Source: Acidaminococcus sp050873445 (GTDB lineage Bacteria; Bacillota; Negativicutes; Acidaminococcales; Acidaminococcaceae). Taken from it: a DNA stretch of 33,491 nucleotides. A model generated the notes under the pieces. The model searched no databases. It was given only the letters and a program-made list of their open reading frames with translations, and was not told the origin of the DNA. The translations under genes and the position numbers were made by a program. Positions within the stretch are counted from its first letter, which is position 1. Every line of letters starts with the position of its first letter. The stretch spans positions 1 through 33,491 of the forward strand of contig NZ_JBNMIU010000018.1 of assembly GCF_050873445.1 (NCBI RefSeq). Direction: 5' to 3'. Shown one piece after another: positions 8,390 through 16,595 of the stretch.

Positions 8390-9229
8390 TTATTTGATTT
8401 TTCCTGCGTCAAGGCTGATATCCACTGCCTTCACGCTGTGGGTCAGTGCCCCTACACTGATCACATCCACACCGGCAGCTGCAGCTGCCTGCAGGTTATC
8501 GGCACCGATACCGCCGCTGGCTTCTACCACTGCCCGGTGATCGATGTACGCCACACATTCCTTCATGGCTTCCGGTGCCATGTTGTCCAGCATGATGACG
8601 TCAGCACCGCCGGCCACGGCCTCTTTCGCCTGTTCCAGACTCTCTACCTCGATTTCAATCTTCGTCATATGGCTGGCATAGGCTTTGGCCCGGTCCAATG
8701 CCTCCTTCACGCCGCCGGCCACGGCAATGTGGTTGTCCTTGATGAGGATGGCATCATACAGCCCCAGCCGATGGTTATGGCCGCCGCCTACCCGTACGGC
8801 ATACTTTTCCAGCTGCCGCAGGCCCGGAGTAGTTTTCCGGGTGTCCACCACCCGGGTGTCATAAGGTTTTGCCAGGTCCGCCAGTTTCTTCGTCTGGGTA
8901 GCCACACCGCTCATATGCTGCAGCAGATTCAGGGCCAGCCGTTCTCCCGTGAGGATGCTGCGGGCGCAGCCTTTGATTTCTGCAATCTTCGTACCATATT
9001 CCAGCTGATCCCCATCCTTGACCAGGGCAGTGAATTCCAGACTGGGATCCAGCAGTTCGAATACCCGCCGGGCTACCTCCACCCCGCACAGGATGCCTGT
9101 ATCTTTGGAATGGATCAGGCCGACAGTCACTGCATCCTCCGGAATCAGAGCTTCACTGGTCAAGTCGCCGGTGCCGATGTCCTCTTCCAGCCAGCGGCGC
9201 AGGCTGTCGTCCAAGGCAAAGTTACGCAT
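8390..9229 (-). CDS. nadC: Nicotinate-nucleotide pyrophosphorylase (quinolinate phosphoribosyltransferase)
   Basis: Converts quinolinate and PRPP to nicotinate mononucleotide, CO2 and pyrophosphate: the last step of the de novo branch encoded here. The 279-residue protein has the family length. It carries the substrate-binding run VVDTRKTTPGLRQLEKYAV, then GGGHNHRLGLYDAILIKDNH, and the late barrel motifs EVE, MLDN and EASGG. Its ATG at 9229 overlaps the last codons of nadB by 8 nt, so the two are translationally coupled. Last gene of nadA-nadB-nadC. Confidence 0.97.
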   Translation of the reverse strand: MRNFALDDSLRRWLEEDIGTGDLTSEALIPEDAVTVGLIHSKDTGILCGVEVARRVFELLDPSLEFTALVKDGDQLEYGTKIAEIKGCARSILTGERLALNLLQHMSGVATQTKKLADLAKPYDTRVVDTRKTTPGLRQLEKYAVRVGGGHNHRLGLYDAILIKDNHIAVAGGVKEALDRAKAYASHMTKIEIEVESLEQAKEAVAGGADVIMLDNMAPEAMKECVAYIDHRAVVEASGGIGADNLQAAAAAGVDVISVGALTHSVKAVDISLDAGKIK

Positions 9230-10820
9230 GAGCCACGCCTCCTTCCTTTTCTTCCACAGAATGATGCCGCCAGCATTCCCGGGGTTTCGGGAAGTCCAGG
9301 CGGTAATGGGCGCCCCGGCTCTCTTCCCGCTGCAGGGCAGCCCCTGCGATGAGCCAGGACACCAGCAGCTGGGATTTCAGATCCAGCAGCTCGTAGGTCA
9401 CAGCCGTCTCTTTCTCATAGTCCGCTATCTTCCTGGCCAGAGCATTTTGGGCATCCAGAATGTCTTCCTTGTCACGGGCAATGCCCAGCTGCCGGCTCAT
9501 CCGTTCCTGGGCTGCAGTACGGTCTTTCGCCCACTGGTCCGGGGCAGACGTGCATCCTGCCAGATCAGAGCGCCATTCCAGACCCTCGCCCACTTCCGGT
9601 TTCCGTTCGTTGCAGATGGCCTGCGCCGTACGGCGGCCAAATACCAGCCCTTCCAGCAGAGAATTGCTGGCCAGCCTGTTGGCACCCTGCAGTCCGGTAC
9701 AGGCTGCTTCACCACAGGCATAAAGATGATTGATGTTCGTATGGCCCCAGGCATCGGTACGGATACCGCCCATCATATAATGGGCTGCCGGAGCGATGGG
9801 GATCCGCTGGGTTTTCATATCCACCCCGTAATCCTTCAAGGTTTCATAGATCATGGGGAATTTATGTTCCACATCATCGATGACCGTAGCATCCAGGAAC
9901 ACATGGTCACTGCCGCAGCGCTTCATTTCCGTGGCAATGGCCCGGGCCACTACATCCCGGGGAGCCAGCTCCTTCATAGGATGGTATTGAGGCATGAACC
10001 GTTCACCCTTCGTATTGTACAGCAGGGCACCGGCTCCCCGTACGGCCTCGGAAACCAGGAAGCTGGGATGGCCGGGAATAGCGAGAGCCGTAGGATGGAA
10101 CTGGACGAATTCCATGTCCATCAGTTCCGCACCTGCCCGATAAGCCAGGGCAATGCCGCTGCCCGTAGCCCCTTCCGGATTGGTAGTATGGGCAAACAGC
10201 CTTCCCACTCCGCCAGTAGCGATCACCACATCATTGGCTTGCAGATGGACCATTTTCCCATCATGGAGAGCCATAGCCCCGTAGCAGGTATCATCTTTCA
10301 CCAGCAGGTCCGTCACGTAGCAGTGTTCCAGCGATTTGATCCGGGATTCTCTGCTGGTGATCTCCCGCAGAGCACGGGACACTTCAGCCCCGGTACTGTC
10401 CCCGTTGGCGTGGACGATCCGGTTCCGGCTGTGACAGCCTTCCCTTCCCAGAGCCAGGGTACCGTCCGGATTCCTGTCGAACTGTGCACCATGATGCAGC
10501 AGATCCAGCACCGCCTTGGGTCCTTCGGTGACCACGATTTCCGCCATGGTCTCATCTGTCAGCCCGGCACCAGCCACCAGGGTATCATGGAAATGCAGCC
10601 GGGGATCGTCATCATGGCCCAGTGCTGCCGCAATGCCGCCCTGGGCCTTGGCTGTATTGCTGTCCGCCAGTTTGTCCCGAACCACCACCAGCACCTGACG
10701 TCCGGCTTCCGCCGCCGACCAGGCCGCCTGCAGTCCGGCTGCTCCGGACCCGATCACCAGCACATCAGTAGTAATGCAGGGTGCCGTTTTCGTATCAAAA
10801 GAAGTCCAATAAGTTTCCAT
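9222..10820 (-). CDS. nadB: L-aspartate oxidase
   Basis: FAD enzyme that oxidises L-aspartate to iminoaspartate, the substrate of NadA. In anaerobes fumarate rather than oxygen is the likely electron acceptor (family knowledge). The 532-residue protein starts with an FAD-binding Rossmann motif GSGAAG at 24-29. It continues through the fumarate-reductase/succinate-dehydrogenase flavoprotein fold with HPTALAIPGH, SEAVRGAG and the substrate-site RDVVARAIATEM, and ends with a helical C-terminal domain. The ATG at 10820 follows GGAGG at 9 nt. It lies 89 nt after nadA and overlaps nadC. Confidence 0.97.
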   Translation of the reverse strand: METYWTSFDTKTAPCITTDVLVIGSGAAGLQAAWSAAEAGRQVLVVVRDKLADSNTAKAQGGIAAALGHDDDPRLHFHDTLVAGAGLTDETMAEIVVTEGPKAVLDLLHHGAQFDRNPDGTLALGREGCHSRNRIVHANGDSTGAEVSRALREITSRESRIKSLEHCYVTDLLVKDDTCYGAMALHDGKMVHLQANDVVIATGGVGRLFAHTTNPEGATGSGIALAYRAGAELMDMEFVQFHPTALAIPGHPSFLVSEAVRGAGALLYNTKGERFMPQYHPMKELAPRDVVARAIATEMKRCGSDHVFLDATVIDDVEHKFPMIYETLKDYGVDMKTQRIPIAPAAHYMMGGIRTDAWGHTNINHLYACGEAACTGLQGANRLASNSLLEGLVFGRRTAQAICNERKPEVGEGLEWRSDLAGCTSAPDQWAKDRTAAQERMSRQLGIARDKEDILDAQNALARKIADYEKETAVTYELLDLKSQLLVSWLIAGAALQREESRGAHYRLDFPKPRECWRHHSVEEKEGGVAHA

Positions 10821-10909
10821 AGGGAAACGCCTCCGTTATGTATAGGTTCATCGTTCATAGTAAGCAGTATCGTATCCCCGTCCCTTTCAAGAAAGGATCA
10901 AGATAGTCC

Positions 10910-11812
10910 TTACTTCACTGCCAGCATCCGTTCCAGTGCCACCCTGGCTTTTTCAGCGGTGGGTTCAGGGACCACCACCCTGGGTTCCAGGGTCTCCAGG
11001 GCCCGTTTCACCTTCTCCAAGGTCGTCTTTTTCATATTGGGGCACAGCATATCCCCAGCCATATAAAACTTCTTGTGCGGACACTTCCAGGCCAGCTGGG
11101 TCAGTACCCCGCATTCCGTGGCGATAATGAATTCCTGACAGTCGCTCTGCTCTGCGTACTTCACAATACCCGTAGTGCTGCCCACATAATCCGCCAGTGC
11201 CCGTACCTGGGGCCGGCATTCCGGATGCATCAGTACCAGCGCATCAGGGTGAGCTTTCTTCGCTGCCCTGACCTCTTCCGCCGTCAGGTTGAAATGGGTG
11301 GGACAGGCGCTCTGCCAGGGAATGATGCGGGCATCGGTCTTTTCTGCGGTAAAGGAGGCCAGATCCTGGTCAGGTACGAACAGCAGTTCCTGGTCTTTGG
11401 GCAGACTCTCCACCACTTTCACTGCGTTGGAGCTGGTACAGCAGATTTCACTGAGTGCCTTCACGCTGGCCGGAGTATTGACATAGGAAACCACTTTGTA
11501 TTCCGGATGCTTGGCCAGCACTGCCTTTACCTTGCTTTCCAGGGTATCGTCGAACATCCGGCAGGTGGCATCGGGCGCTGGCAGCAGGGTAATCTTGTCC
11601 GGTGACAGGATATTGGCCGTTTCTGCCATGAACCGGACTCCACAGAACACGATGACGTCTGCATCGGTCTTGGCCGCCTCCTGGCTGAGGCCGAAGGAAT
11701 CGCCGCAATAATCGGCGATTTCCTGGATTTCTTCCGGCTGGTATACGTGGGCCAGGATCACCGCGTTCCGTTCTTTTTTCAGCCGGGCAATGGCATCATA
11801 CATGTCTTCCAT
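10910..11812 (-). CDS. nadA: Quinolinate synthase, [4Fe-4S] enzyme
   Basis: Condenses iminoaspartate with dihydroxyacetone phosphate to quinolinate. The 300-residue protein is of the short NadA type. Three cysteines placed as cluster ligands are C84 (PDATCRM), C170 (WQSACPTH) and C257 (MLCPNMKK); their 86- and 87-residue spacings match the short enzymes. VFCGVRFMAETA and LMHPEC are further family motifs. The cluster makes the enzyme oxygen-sensitive. The ATG at 11812 is 8 nt after AAAGGAGA. First gene of the operon, behind a good sigma-70 promoter. Confidence 0.97.
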   Translation of the reverse strand: MEDMYDAIARLKKERNAVILAHVYQPEEIQEIADYCGDSFGLSQEAAKTDADVIVFCGVRFMAETANILSPDKITLLPAPDATCRMFDDTLESKVKAVLAKHPEYKVVSYVNTPASVKALSEICCTSSNAVKVVESLPKDQELLFVPDQDLASFTAEKTDARIIPWQSACPTHFNLTAEEVRAAKKAHPDALVLMHPECRPQVRALADYVGSTTGIVKYAEQSDCQEFIIATECGVLTQLAWKCPHKKFYMAGDMLCPNMKKTTLEKVKRALETLEPRVVVPEPTAEKARVALERMLAVK

Positions 11813-11861
11813 GGATCAGGTCTCCTTTGGAGGGGGCCGCAGGGCAGCCCCAAAGTTTTGT

Positions 11862-11897
11862 TGTATACATTATACACGATTTTGCTTTTATTGTCAT
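11862..11897 (-). promoter_or_regulatory. nadA promoter with overlapping inverted repeat
   Basis: On the minus strand ATGACA (11892-11897), a 17-bp spacer and a perfect TATAAT (11869-11874) form a strong sigma-70 promoter. An inverted repeat TGTATA-CAT-TATACA at 11862-11876 covers the -10 and start point and could be a repressor site. A separate 6-4-6 palindrome, ACAATG/CATTGT, lies upstream at 11921-11936. Confidence 0.75.
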
Positions 11898-11961
11898 GTC
11901 AGCAGATGGCAATAGATAATACAATGACTCCATTGTAGACCGTTTTGGGAAATTGTGCAAC

Positions 11962-11995
11962 AAAAAAGAGCGGCCCGCTCAGCAGGTCGCTCTTT
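11962..11995 (-). terminator. Terminator after glmS
   Basis: The minus strand reads AAAGAGCG (11988-11995), a 15-nt loop, and CGCTCTTT (11965-11972), followed by more Ts. It lies 12 nt past the glmS stop. Confidence 0.85.
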
Positions 11996-12007
11996 CGAAA
12001 TTGTTTT

Positions 12008-13837
12008 TTATTCCACAGTAACACTTTTTGCCAGGTTCCGGGGTTTATCCACATCACACCCTCTGGCCAGGGCTGCATAGTAAGCCAGCAGCTGCAGAGG
12101 AATCACCGCCAGGATCGGAGCCAGGTCTTCATCGGCCCTCGGTATGATGATCACACTGTCCGCATGCTTGGCCAGCTCGGTATCTCCTTCCATGCCGATA
12201 CCGATGACGATGGCGCCACGGCTCTTTACTTCCACCAGGTTGCTGATGGTCTTGTCATAGATATTGCTCTGCGTGGCCAGGACAATGACCGGCACCCCTT
12301 CCGTAATCAGAGCCAGGGTCCCGTGCTTCAACTCACCCGCCGCATAGGCTTCTGCATGGATATAGGATATTTCCTTCAATTTCAGGGCACCTTCCAGAGC
12401 CACGGCATAGTCCAGGCTCCGGCCCAGGAAGAATGCATCTTCCCGATTGGCATAATTGTTGGCGTATACTTTGATCTGGTCCACATGGTCCAGGATGTCA
12501 TGCATCCGTTCCGGCACTTCCAGTACGGCCTGGATCAGTGCATGCAGCCGTTCATCACTGAGTTTGCCCACCAGATGAGAAATATACATGGAAAGCAGCA
12601 GCATGATGATCAGCTGGGTAGTATAGGCCTTTGTGGAAGCCACGGCAATTTCCGGGCCCGCATAGGTGTAGACCACCTGATCGGCTTCCCGGGCAATAGA
12701 GGATCCCACCACGTTGGTCACGGCCATGGTCCGGGCACCCCGCCGTTTGGCTTCCTTCAGAGCTTCCAGGGTATCACTGGTCTCACCGCTCTGGCTGACC
12801 ACGATGCACATGCAGTGTTCGTCAATGATCGGATCCCGATACCGGAATTCGCTGGCGATGTCCACTTCCACCGGGATCCGGGCCATTTTTTCAATGTAGT
12901 ACTTGCCCACGATGCCCGCATGATAGGCAGTCCCACAGGCCACGATGAAAATTTTCTTCAGATCCTTAAAAGTTTCCGCAGTCCAATTCAGTTCATCAAA
13001 AGTCACTTTGTCGCTGTCCTTGCTCACCCGGCCACGCAGGGTATCCCGGACAGCTTTGGGCTGTTCATAGATTTCCTTCAGCATGAAGTGTTCGAAACCG
13101 CCCTTTTCAGCAGCTTCAGCGTTCCAGTTTACCCGGAACACTTCCTTGTTGATCTTCCTGCCATTCAGATCCTTCACGACCACCTTGTCTGCTTCCACAA
13201 TGGCCATTTCCCCATCGCTGAGGATATAGGTGTCCCGCGTCTTATTGATGATGGCCGGGATATCGGAGGCAATATAGTTTTCACCTTTGCCCAGGCCGAT
13301 GACCAGCGGGTTGTTCTTTTTGGCGCAGATCAGTTTGCTGGGATCCTTGGCACACAGGAACACCAGGGAATAGGATCCCTGAATGGTATGCAGCACCTTG
13401 CGGACTGTGCTTTCAAAATCCCCGTTCCACAGATCGGCCATCAGATGGGGTACGATTTCCGTATCCGTATCAGACAGGAAATGGTGGCCTTTCTTCAGCA
13501 GATCCTGTTTCAACGGCATGTAATTTTCGATAATCCCGTTGTGGACTACGGCAAAGGTACCGCTTTCGTCCATATGGGGATGGGCATTGATATCGCTGGG
13601 TTTCCCGTGAGTGGCCCAGCGGGTATGGCCAATGCCGAGGGTACCCACCGGTTCACGTCCTACGATTTTCTGCCGCAGGGCATCCAGACGGCCCACGCAT
13701 TTTTCCACGTTGATCTTGCCGTCATTGTAAACGGCGATACCCGCAGAATCGTATCCTCTATATTCCAGTTTGCTCAGCCCTTCCATTAAAAATGGCGTAG
13801 CCTGATGTCGTCCAATGTAACCAACAATACCGCACAT
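12008..13837 (-). CDS. glmS: Glutamine--fructose-6-phosphate aminotransferase (isomerizing)
   Basis: Makes glucosamine 6-phosphate from fructose 6-phosphate and glutamine, the first committed step to UDP-GlcNAc and the cell wall. The 609-residue protein begins MCGIVGYIG, so Cys2 becomes the N-terminal nucleophile of the glutaminase domain (about 1-240). Two SIS sugar-isomerase domains follow, with ACGTAYHAG, SQSGETSDT and ASTKAYTTQ. The C-terminal end CDVDKPRNLAKSVTVE is the typical GlmS tail. The ATG at 13837 has AGGAGG 12 nt upstream. Expression is very likely controlled by the ribozyme in the leader. Its partner enzyme GlmM is encoded at 26752-28095. Confidence 0.98.
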   Translation of the reverse strand: MCGIVGYIGRHQATPFLMEGLSKLEYRGYDSAGIAVYNDGKINVEKCVGRLDALRQKIVGREPVGTLGIGHTRWATHGKPSDINAHPHMDESGTFAVVHNGIIENYMPLKQDLLKKGHHFLSDTDTEIVPHLMADLWNGDFESTVRKVLHTIQGSYSLVFLCAKDPSKLICAKKNNPLVIGLGKGENYIASDIPAIINKTRDTYILSDGEMAIVEADKVVVKDLNGRKINKEVFRVNWNAEAAEKGGFEHFMLKEIYEQPKAVRDTLRGRVSKDSDKVTFDELNWTAETFKDLKKIFIVACGTAYHAGIVGKYYIEKMARIPVEVDIASEFRYRDPIIDEHCMCIVVSQSGETSDTLEALKEAKRRGARTMAVTNVVGSSIAREADQVVYTYAGPEIAVASTKAYTTQLIIMLLLSMYISHLVGKLSDERLHALIQAVLEVPERMHDILDHVDQIKVYANNYANREDAFFLGRSLDYAVALEGALKLKEISYIHAEAYAAGELKHGTLALITEGVPVIVLATQSNIYDKTISNLVEVKSRGAIVIGIGMEGDTELAKHADSVIIIPRADEDLAPILAVIPLQLLAYYAALARGCDVDKPRNLAKSVTVE

Positions 13838-13878
13838 AGTGTATATCTTCCTCCTGATGTGTTTGTAGTTACCGTCTG

Positions 13879-14020
13879 CCGCGGTTCCTTCTGTATGCCC
13901 CCGTTGCCGGAAGGTTTTGTAGAACCGTTTACGGTCTGCAGCTTACCGAGAGGCATCCGCTGACGTTTCGATGAACCTCTTCCTCGTCGGCCGGAACCGC
14001 GTTCCGGCACCTGCGCTCAA
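13879..14020 (-). ncRNA. glmS ribozyme (glucosamine-6-phosphate-activated, self-cleaving)
   Basis: The glmS leader contains the conserved ribozyme core. On the minus strand the scissile step is A14017-G14016, ahead of GCGC. P1 is a perfect 8-bp hairpin, GCCGGAAC/GTTCCGGC (13990-14008). It is followed by GACGAGG, the loop segment CATCGAAA, the highly conserved GCGGATGCCTC, P3 (CGGT/ACCG) leading to CGTAAACGG, and a P4 arm closed by GGTTC/GAACC and CCTTC/GAAGG. Order and content match the Bacillus subtilis ribozyme. Glucosamine 6-phosphate acts as the cofactor for cleavage, which destabilises the glmS mRNA. Boundaries are accurate to about 10 nt. Confidence 0.93.
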
Positions 14021-14106
14021 AGATATGCAATGATCCCGTCCCCGTTCCCCCCTCAAAGAACAGGCGGCCAGCCAGAGCGGTATCCCCGGCTGACATGTCA
14101 CTACAG

Positions 14107-14142
14107 ATACTTTATCATACACTAAATGGCACAGAATGGCAA
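14107..14142 (-). promoter_or_regulatory. glmS promoter
   Basis: Minus strand: TTGCCA (14137-14142), 17-bp spacer, TATGAT (14114-14119). Each hexamer differs from consensus by one base. The start near 14107 would leave about 90 nt of RNA ahead of the ribozyme cleavage site. Confidence 0.75.
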
Positions 14143-14165
14143 GAGCAGGCACAACAGGCATTCCA

Positions 14166-14201
14166 TGCAAAAAAGCCGAAGGCGATTTTTCACCTTCGGC
14201 T
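14166..14201 (-). terminator. Terminator after the histidine-phosphatase gene
   Basis: Minus strand: AGCCGAAGG (14193-14201), a 10-nt loop, CCTTCGGCT (14174-14182), then TTTTTG. A perfect 9-bp stem. Confidence 0.9.
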
Positions 14202-14255
14202 GGTATCCAGTGCCTGCTGACCAGGAATAAGATGATTGCGTTGCAGCGATTCCCC

Positions 14256-14918
14256 TCATTCTCCAAACGGAAACCCGAACAGCTGGAACTGAGGTCTTCC
14301 GTATAAATAGCTGGTATCATTCAGGTCGAACACCGCATGCTCGCCCCACTTGTTCACCCCCAGCACCGTCATGGACGCCGGACGGATATCAAAAGAAATC
14401 TTCTTGTCCGCCACTTCCTCGATGCTGAGCCCCAGCCAGTCGAACAGCATGTTCTGGATAGTCCCCTTATGGGATACGATGATCAAGTCTCCCTGCTGAT
14501 GTTCCACCAGCTTCCGGAACCCTTCCACCGTCCGTTCGTAGAAACTGCGCCGGGTCTCACCCCCGTCGTAGTTGATGTGATCCAGCTCCCGGCCAGTCAC
14601 CGGCGGATGGTAGAATGCCCTGGCTTCCTTTTTGGACAGCCCCGCTGCCCGGCCGTTGTTCTTCTCCCGCAAAAAAGGAAAGCATTCCACCGGCCCGGCC
14701 TGGAGCTTCTCAGCAATGATCTGAGCCCCGGTACGGGCTCGCTGCAGATCACTGGCCACCACTTTCGGTGCTGGATGGCCGGCAAAATCCCTTGCCAGGC
14801 ATTCCGCCAGTTCGGCAAACTGAGAAAGTCCCTTTTCAGTCAGGGCTGAATCCGTCCAGCCCCCGGTCAGTTCATGGATATGATGATCAGCTTCCCCATG
14901 TCGGATCAGTAGTATCAT
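14256..14918 (-). CDS. Histidine phosphatase superfamily protein
   Basis: A 220-residue protein of the phosphoglycerate mutase/acid phosphatase fold. The phosphohistidine motif RHGE is at residues 6-9 and the second catalytic His is in IIVSHKGT. SDLQRARTGA and GGETRRSFYERT are further family segments. The substrate cannot be told from sequence: phosphatases for sugar phosphates, nucleotides or cobalamin precursors share this pattern. The ATG at 14918 was chosen because GGAGA lies 8 nt upstream; an ATG at 14933 has no good SD. A Fur-like palindrome lies 38 nt upstream of the start. A role as the main glycolytic mutase is unlikely because gpmI is present. Confidence 0.85.
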   Translation of the reverse strand: MILLIRHGEADHHIHELTGGWTDSALTEKGLSQFAELAECLARDFAGHPAPKVVASDLQRARTGAQIIAEKLQAGPVECFPFLREKNNGRAAGLSKKEARAFYHPPVTGRELDHINYDGGETRRSFYERTVEGFRKLVEHQQGDLIIVSHKGTIQNMLFDWLGLSIEEVADKKISFDIRPASMTVLGVNKWGEHAVFDLNDTSYLYGRPQFQLFGFPFGE

Positions 14919-14955
14919 GATGGTTTTCTCCATTGGCTAGTGCCTAGTGACAGGG

Positions 14956-14974
14956 TGTGAAAATGATTTTCACA
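14956..14974. promoter_or_regulatory. Fur-family-like operator (19-bp palindrome)
   Basis: TGTGAAAATGATTTTCACA is a perfect 9-1-9 palindrome between the ylmH stop and the histidine-phosphatase start. Its inner 7-1-7 core TGAAAAT-G-ATTTTCA differs from the Bacillus Fur consensus TGATAAT-N-ATTATCA by one base per half. A one-base centre and no T-run make a terminator unlikely. No clear promoter hexamers could be assigned beside it. Confidence 0.5.
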
Positions 14975-14977
14975 TCT

Positions 14978-15775
14978 CTAAATATACCGTTTCAATGTAA
15001 TCGCGTACCGCCCTTTTTTCGTAGTACCGCGCACTTCGGCCAGCTCCACTCTCCCCCGGCTGCGGAAGGAAATTACATCCCCCTCTTTTACCGTCTGGGA
15101 CGGGCTCTTTGCGTCCTGCCAGTTCAGCTTTACGTTCTGTCCTTTAATCTCATCCGCCATACGGCTGCGGCTGACACCGTACCCGCTGGCTGCCACCGCA
15201 TCCAGCCGCAGGGCTGCCACCGTGGCACTGATCAATTTGATTTTCTGTTCTTTCTCCTTCAGCTCGCTGAGAGGGATCTCTTTCACTTCCACCGTAGCCG
15301 CACCGATCTTGGTCAGGTTGCTGAGCACGTAATCCACCATAGGAGTATCCACCACAATCTGGGCTCCCTCATCGATGAACACGATGTCGCCCAGGATCTC
15401 CCGTTTGCAGCCCAGTCCCATAAAGGCCCCCAGCACATCCCGGTGGCCGATTTCATAGTACCGTTTATCCCACAAGATCTCCAGGGCTGTAATGGCAAAA
15501 TCCGGCTGGCCGTAGAAGTCTTCGCTGACGAAAGCAGCCTTCTGCCGCTCCGCATTGTGGAACCCCCCGTTCAGCTCATACCGTACCTGGGGAAAGTTGG
15601 CGGCCACGATTTCCGCCACGTTCTGGCCGTGGGGGTCAAGGAACCCCGTCACTTTGAACCGGCGGCTCTTCCGGGCCCCGTCAGCCAGGTCCAGCAGCTG
15701 GGCAGCCAGCTCTTCGTCGCCGCTGGCCTTGAAATAGCGTAATACTGTCTCCCGTTGTTGTTGGTTGTTTGCCAT
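14978..15775 (-). CDS. ylmH: S4-domain RNA-binding protein, YlmH family
   Basis: A 265-residue cytoplasmic RNA-binding protein. The N-terminal two thirds is the YlmH-specific region. The C-terminal S4 domain (about 180-260) shows LRLDAVAASGYGVSRSRMAD and a following KLNW strand. In Bacillus YlmH is linked to cell division and, in recent work, to rescue of stalled ribosomes (family knowledge). It is the last gene of the pgeF-yggS-sepF-proC-ylmH run: its ATG at 15775 comes 1 nt after the proC stop, with only a weak SD inside proC, so it is probably translated by coupling. Confidence 0.9.
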   Translation of the reverse strand: MANNQQQRETVLRYFKASGDEELAAQLLDLADGARKSRRFKVTGFLDPHGQNVAEIVAANFPQVRYELNGGFHNAERQKAAFVSEDFYGQPDFAITALEILWDKRYYEIGHRDVLGAFMGLGCKREILGDIVFIDEGAQIVVDTPMVDYVLSNLTKIGAATVEVKEIPLSELKEKEQKIKLISATVAALRLDAVAASGYGVSRSRMADEIKGQNVKLNWQDAKSPSQTVKEGDVISFRSRGRVELAEVRGTTKKGRYAITLKRYI

Positions 15776-15776
15776 A

Positions 15777-16595
15777 TTATTTCTTCAATGCGGCACTCCG
15801 GTCCAGAACGGCCTGTACCGCATCGTAAAACGCTCCTCTCACTGCATGGTTTTCCAGGGCTTTGATCCCTGCAATCGTCGTGCCGCCGGGACTGGTCACC
15901 TGATCCCGCAGCTGGGCCGGATGCAGCCCGGTTTTCAATGCCATCATTCCGCTGCCCGCCATGGTCTGAGCCGCCAGTTTAATGGCCATTGCCCGGGGCA
16001 GCCCTGCCATCACGCCGGCATCGGCCAGTGCATCGATGACCACGAACATATAGCCGGGGCCGCAGCCGCTGATGGCCGTAATGGCTTCCATGGCCTTTTC
16101 GTCCACCCGTACGGTTTCGCCGCAGCTGTTGAAGATGGCTTCTGCCACCTCCATGAAATCTTCATTCACCTGGTCATCACCGGTCAGGGCCGTCATTCCC
16201 ATCCCCACAGCCAGCGGAGTATTGGGCATGGTGCGGATTACCGGATGACCCGGCACCAGGTCATGCAGCATGGCCAGATCGTAGCTCCCCATAATGGACA
16301 GGATCCGGACTTTGGCCGGCAGAGCCCCCACCAGTTCTTTCGTCACAGCTGCCCTGGCCATCTGCGGTTTCACCGCCAGGATCACCAGATCGGCGTCCTT
16401 TACAGCTTCTTTGTTGTCGCCGGTTACAGCAATATCATAGGTATCCTTCAGATAAGCCTGCCGTTTGGCTGTAGGCACTGCAGCGGTCACCTGTTCCTTC
16501 GTCACCAGGTTTCCGTTCAGGATGCCCTTCAAAATGGCTTCCCCCATGGCCCCACAGCCAATGAACGTGATTTTCATATCATTTAACGCTGCCAT
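15777..16595 (-). CDS. proC: Pyrroline-5-carboxylate reductase
   Basis: Reduces 1-pyrroline-5-carboxylate to proline with NAD(P)H. The 272-residue protein has the Rossmann motif GCGAMGEA at about 13-20. The C-terminal dimer domain holds the family run around residues 170-260, including SGCGPGYMF and SPGGTTIAGI. The ATG at 16595 lies inside the 3' end of sepF (13-nt overlap) and follows AAGGGAG. A second ATG at 16577 lacks an SD. A proC inserted among ylm genes is common in Firmicutes clusters. Confidence 0.96.
   Translation of the reverse strand: MAALNDMKITFIGCGAMGEAILKGILNGNLVTKEQVTAAVPTAKRQAYLKDTYDIAVTGDNKEAVKDADLVILAVKPQMARAAVTKELVGALPAKVRILSIMGSYDLAMLHDLVPGHPVIRTMPNTPLAVGMGMTALTGDDQVNEDFMEVAEAIFNSCGETVRVDEKAMEAITAISGCGPGYMFVVIDALADAGVMAGLPRAMAIKLAAQTMAGSGMMALKTGLHPAQLRDQVTSPGGTTIAGIKALENHAVRGAFYDAVQAVLDRSAALKK

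Larger units (their letters stand above)
13838..14255 (-). other. Long intergenic region holding the glmS leader
   Basis: This 418-nt gap contains, in minus-strand order, a terminator, the glmS promoter, about 90 nt of leader with no recognised motif (a weak AGCC/GGCT pairing around 14064-14090), the glmS ribozyme, and a 3' linker with the glmS ribosome binding site. No gene was seen in it. Confidence 0.8.

Noticed and set aside
14256..14918. Cofactor-dependent phosphoglycerate mutase (gpmA)
   Set aside because: The RHG motif is present but the specific GpmA pattern is not, and gpmI already supplies the glycolytic step.
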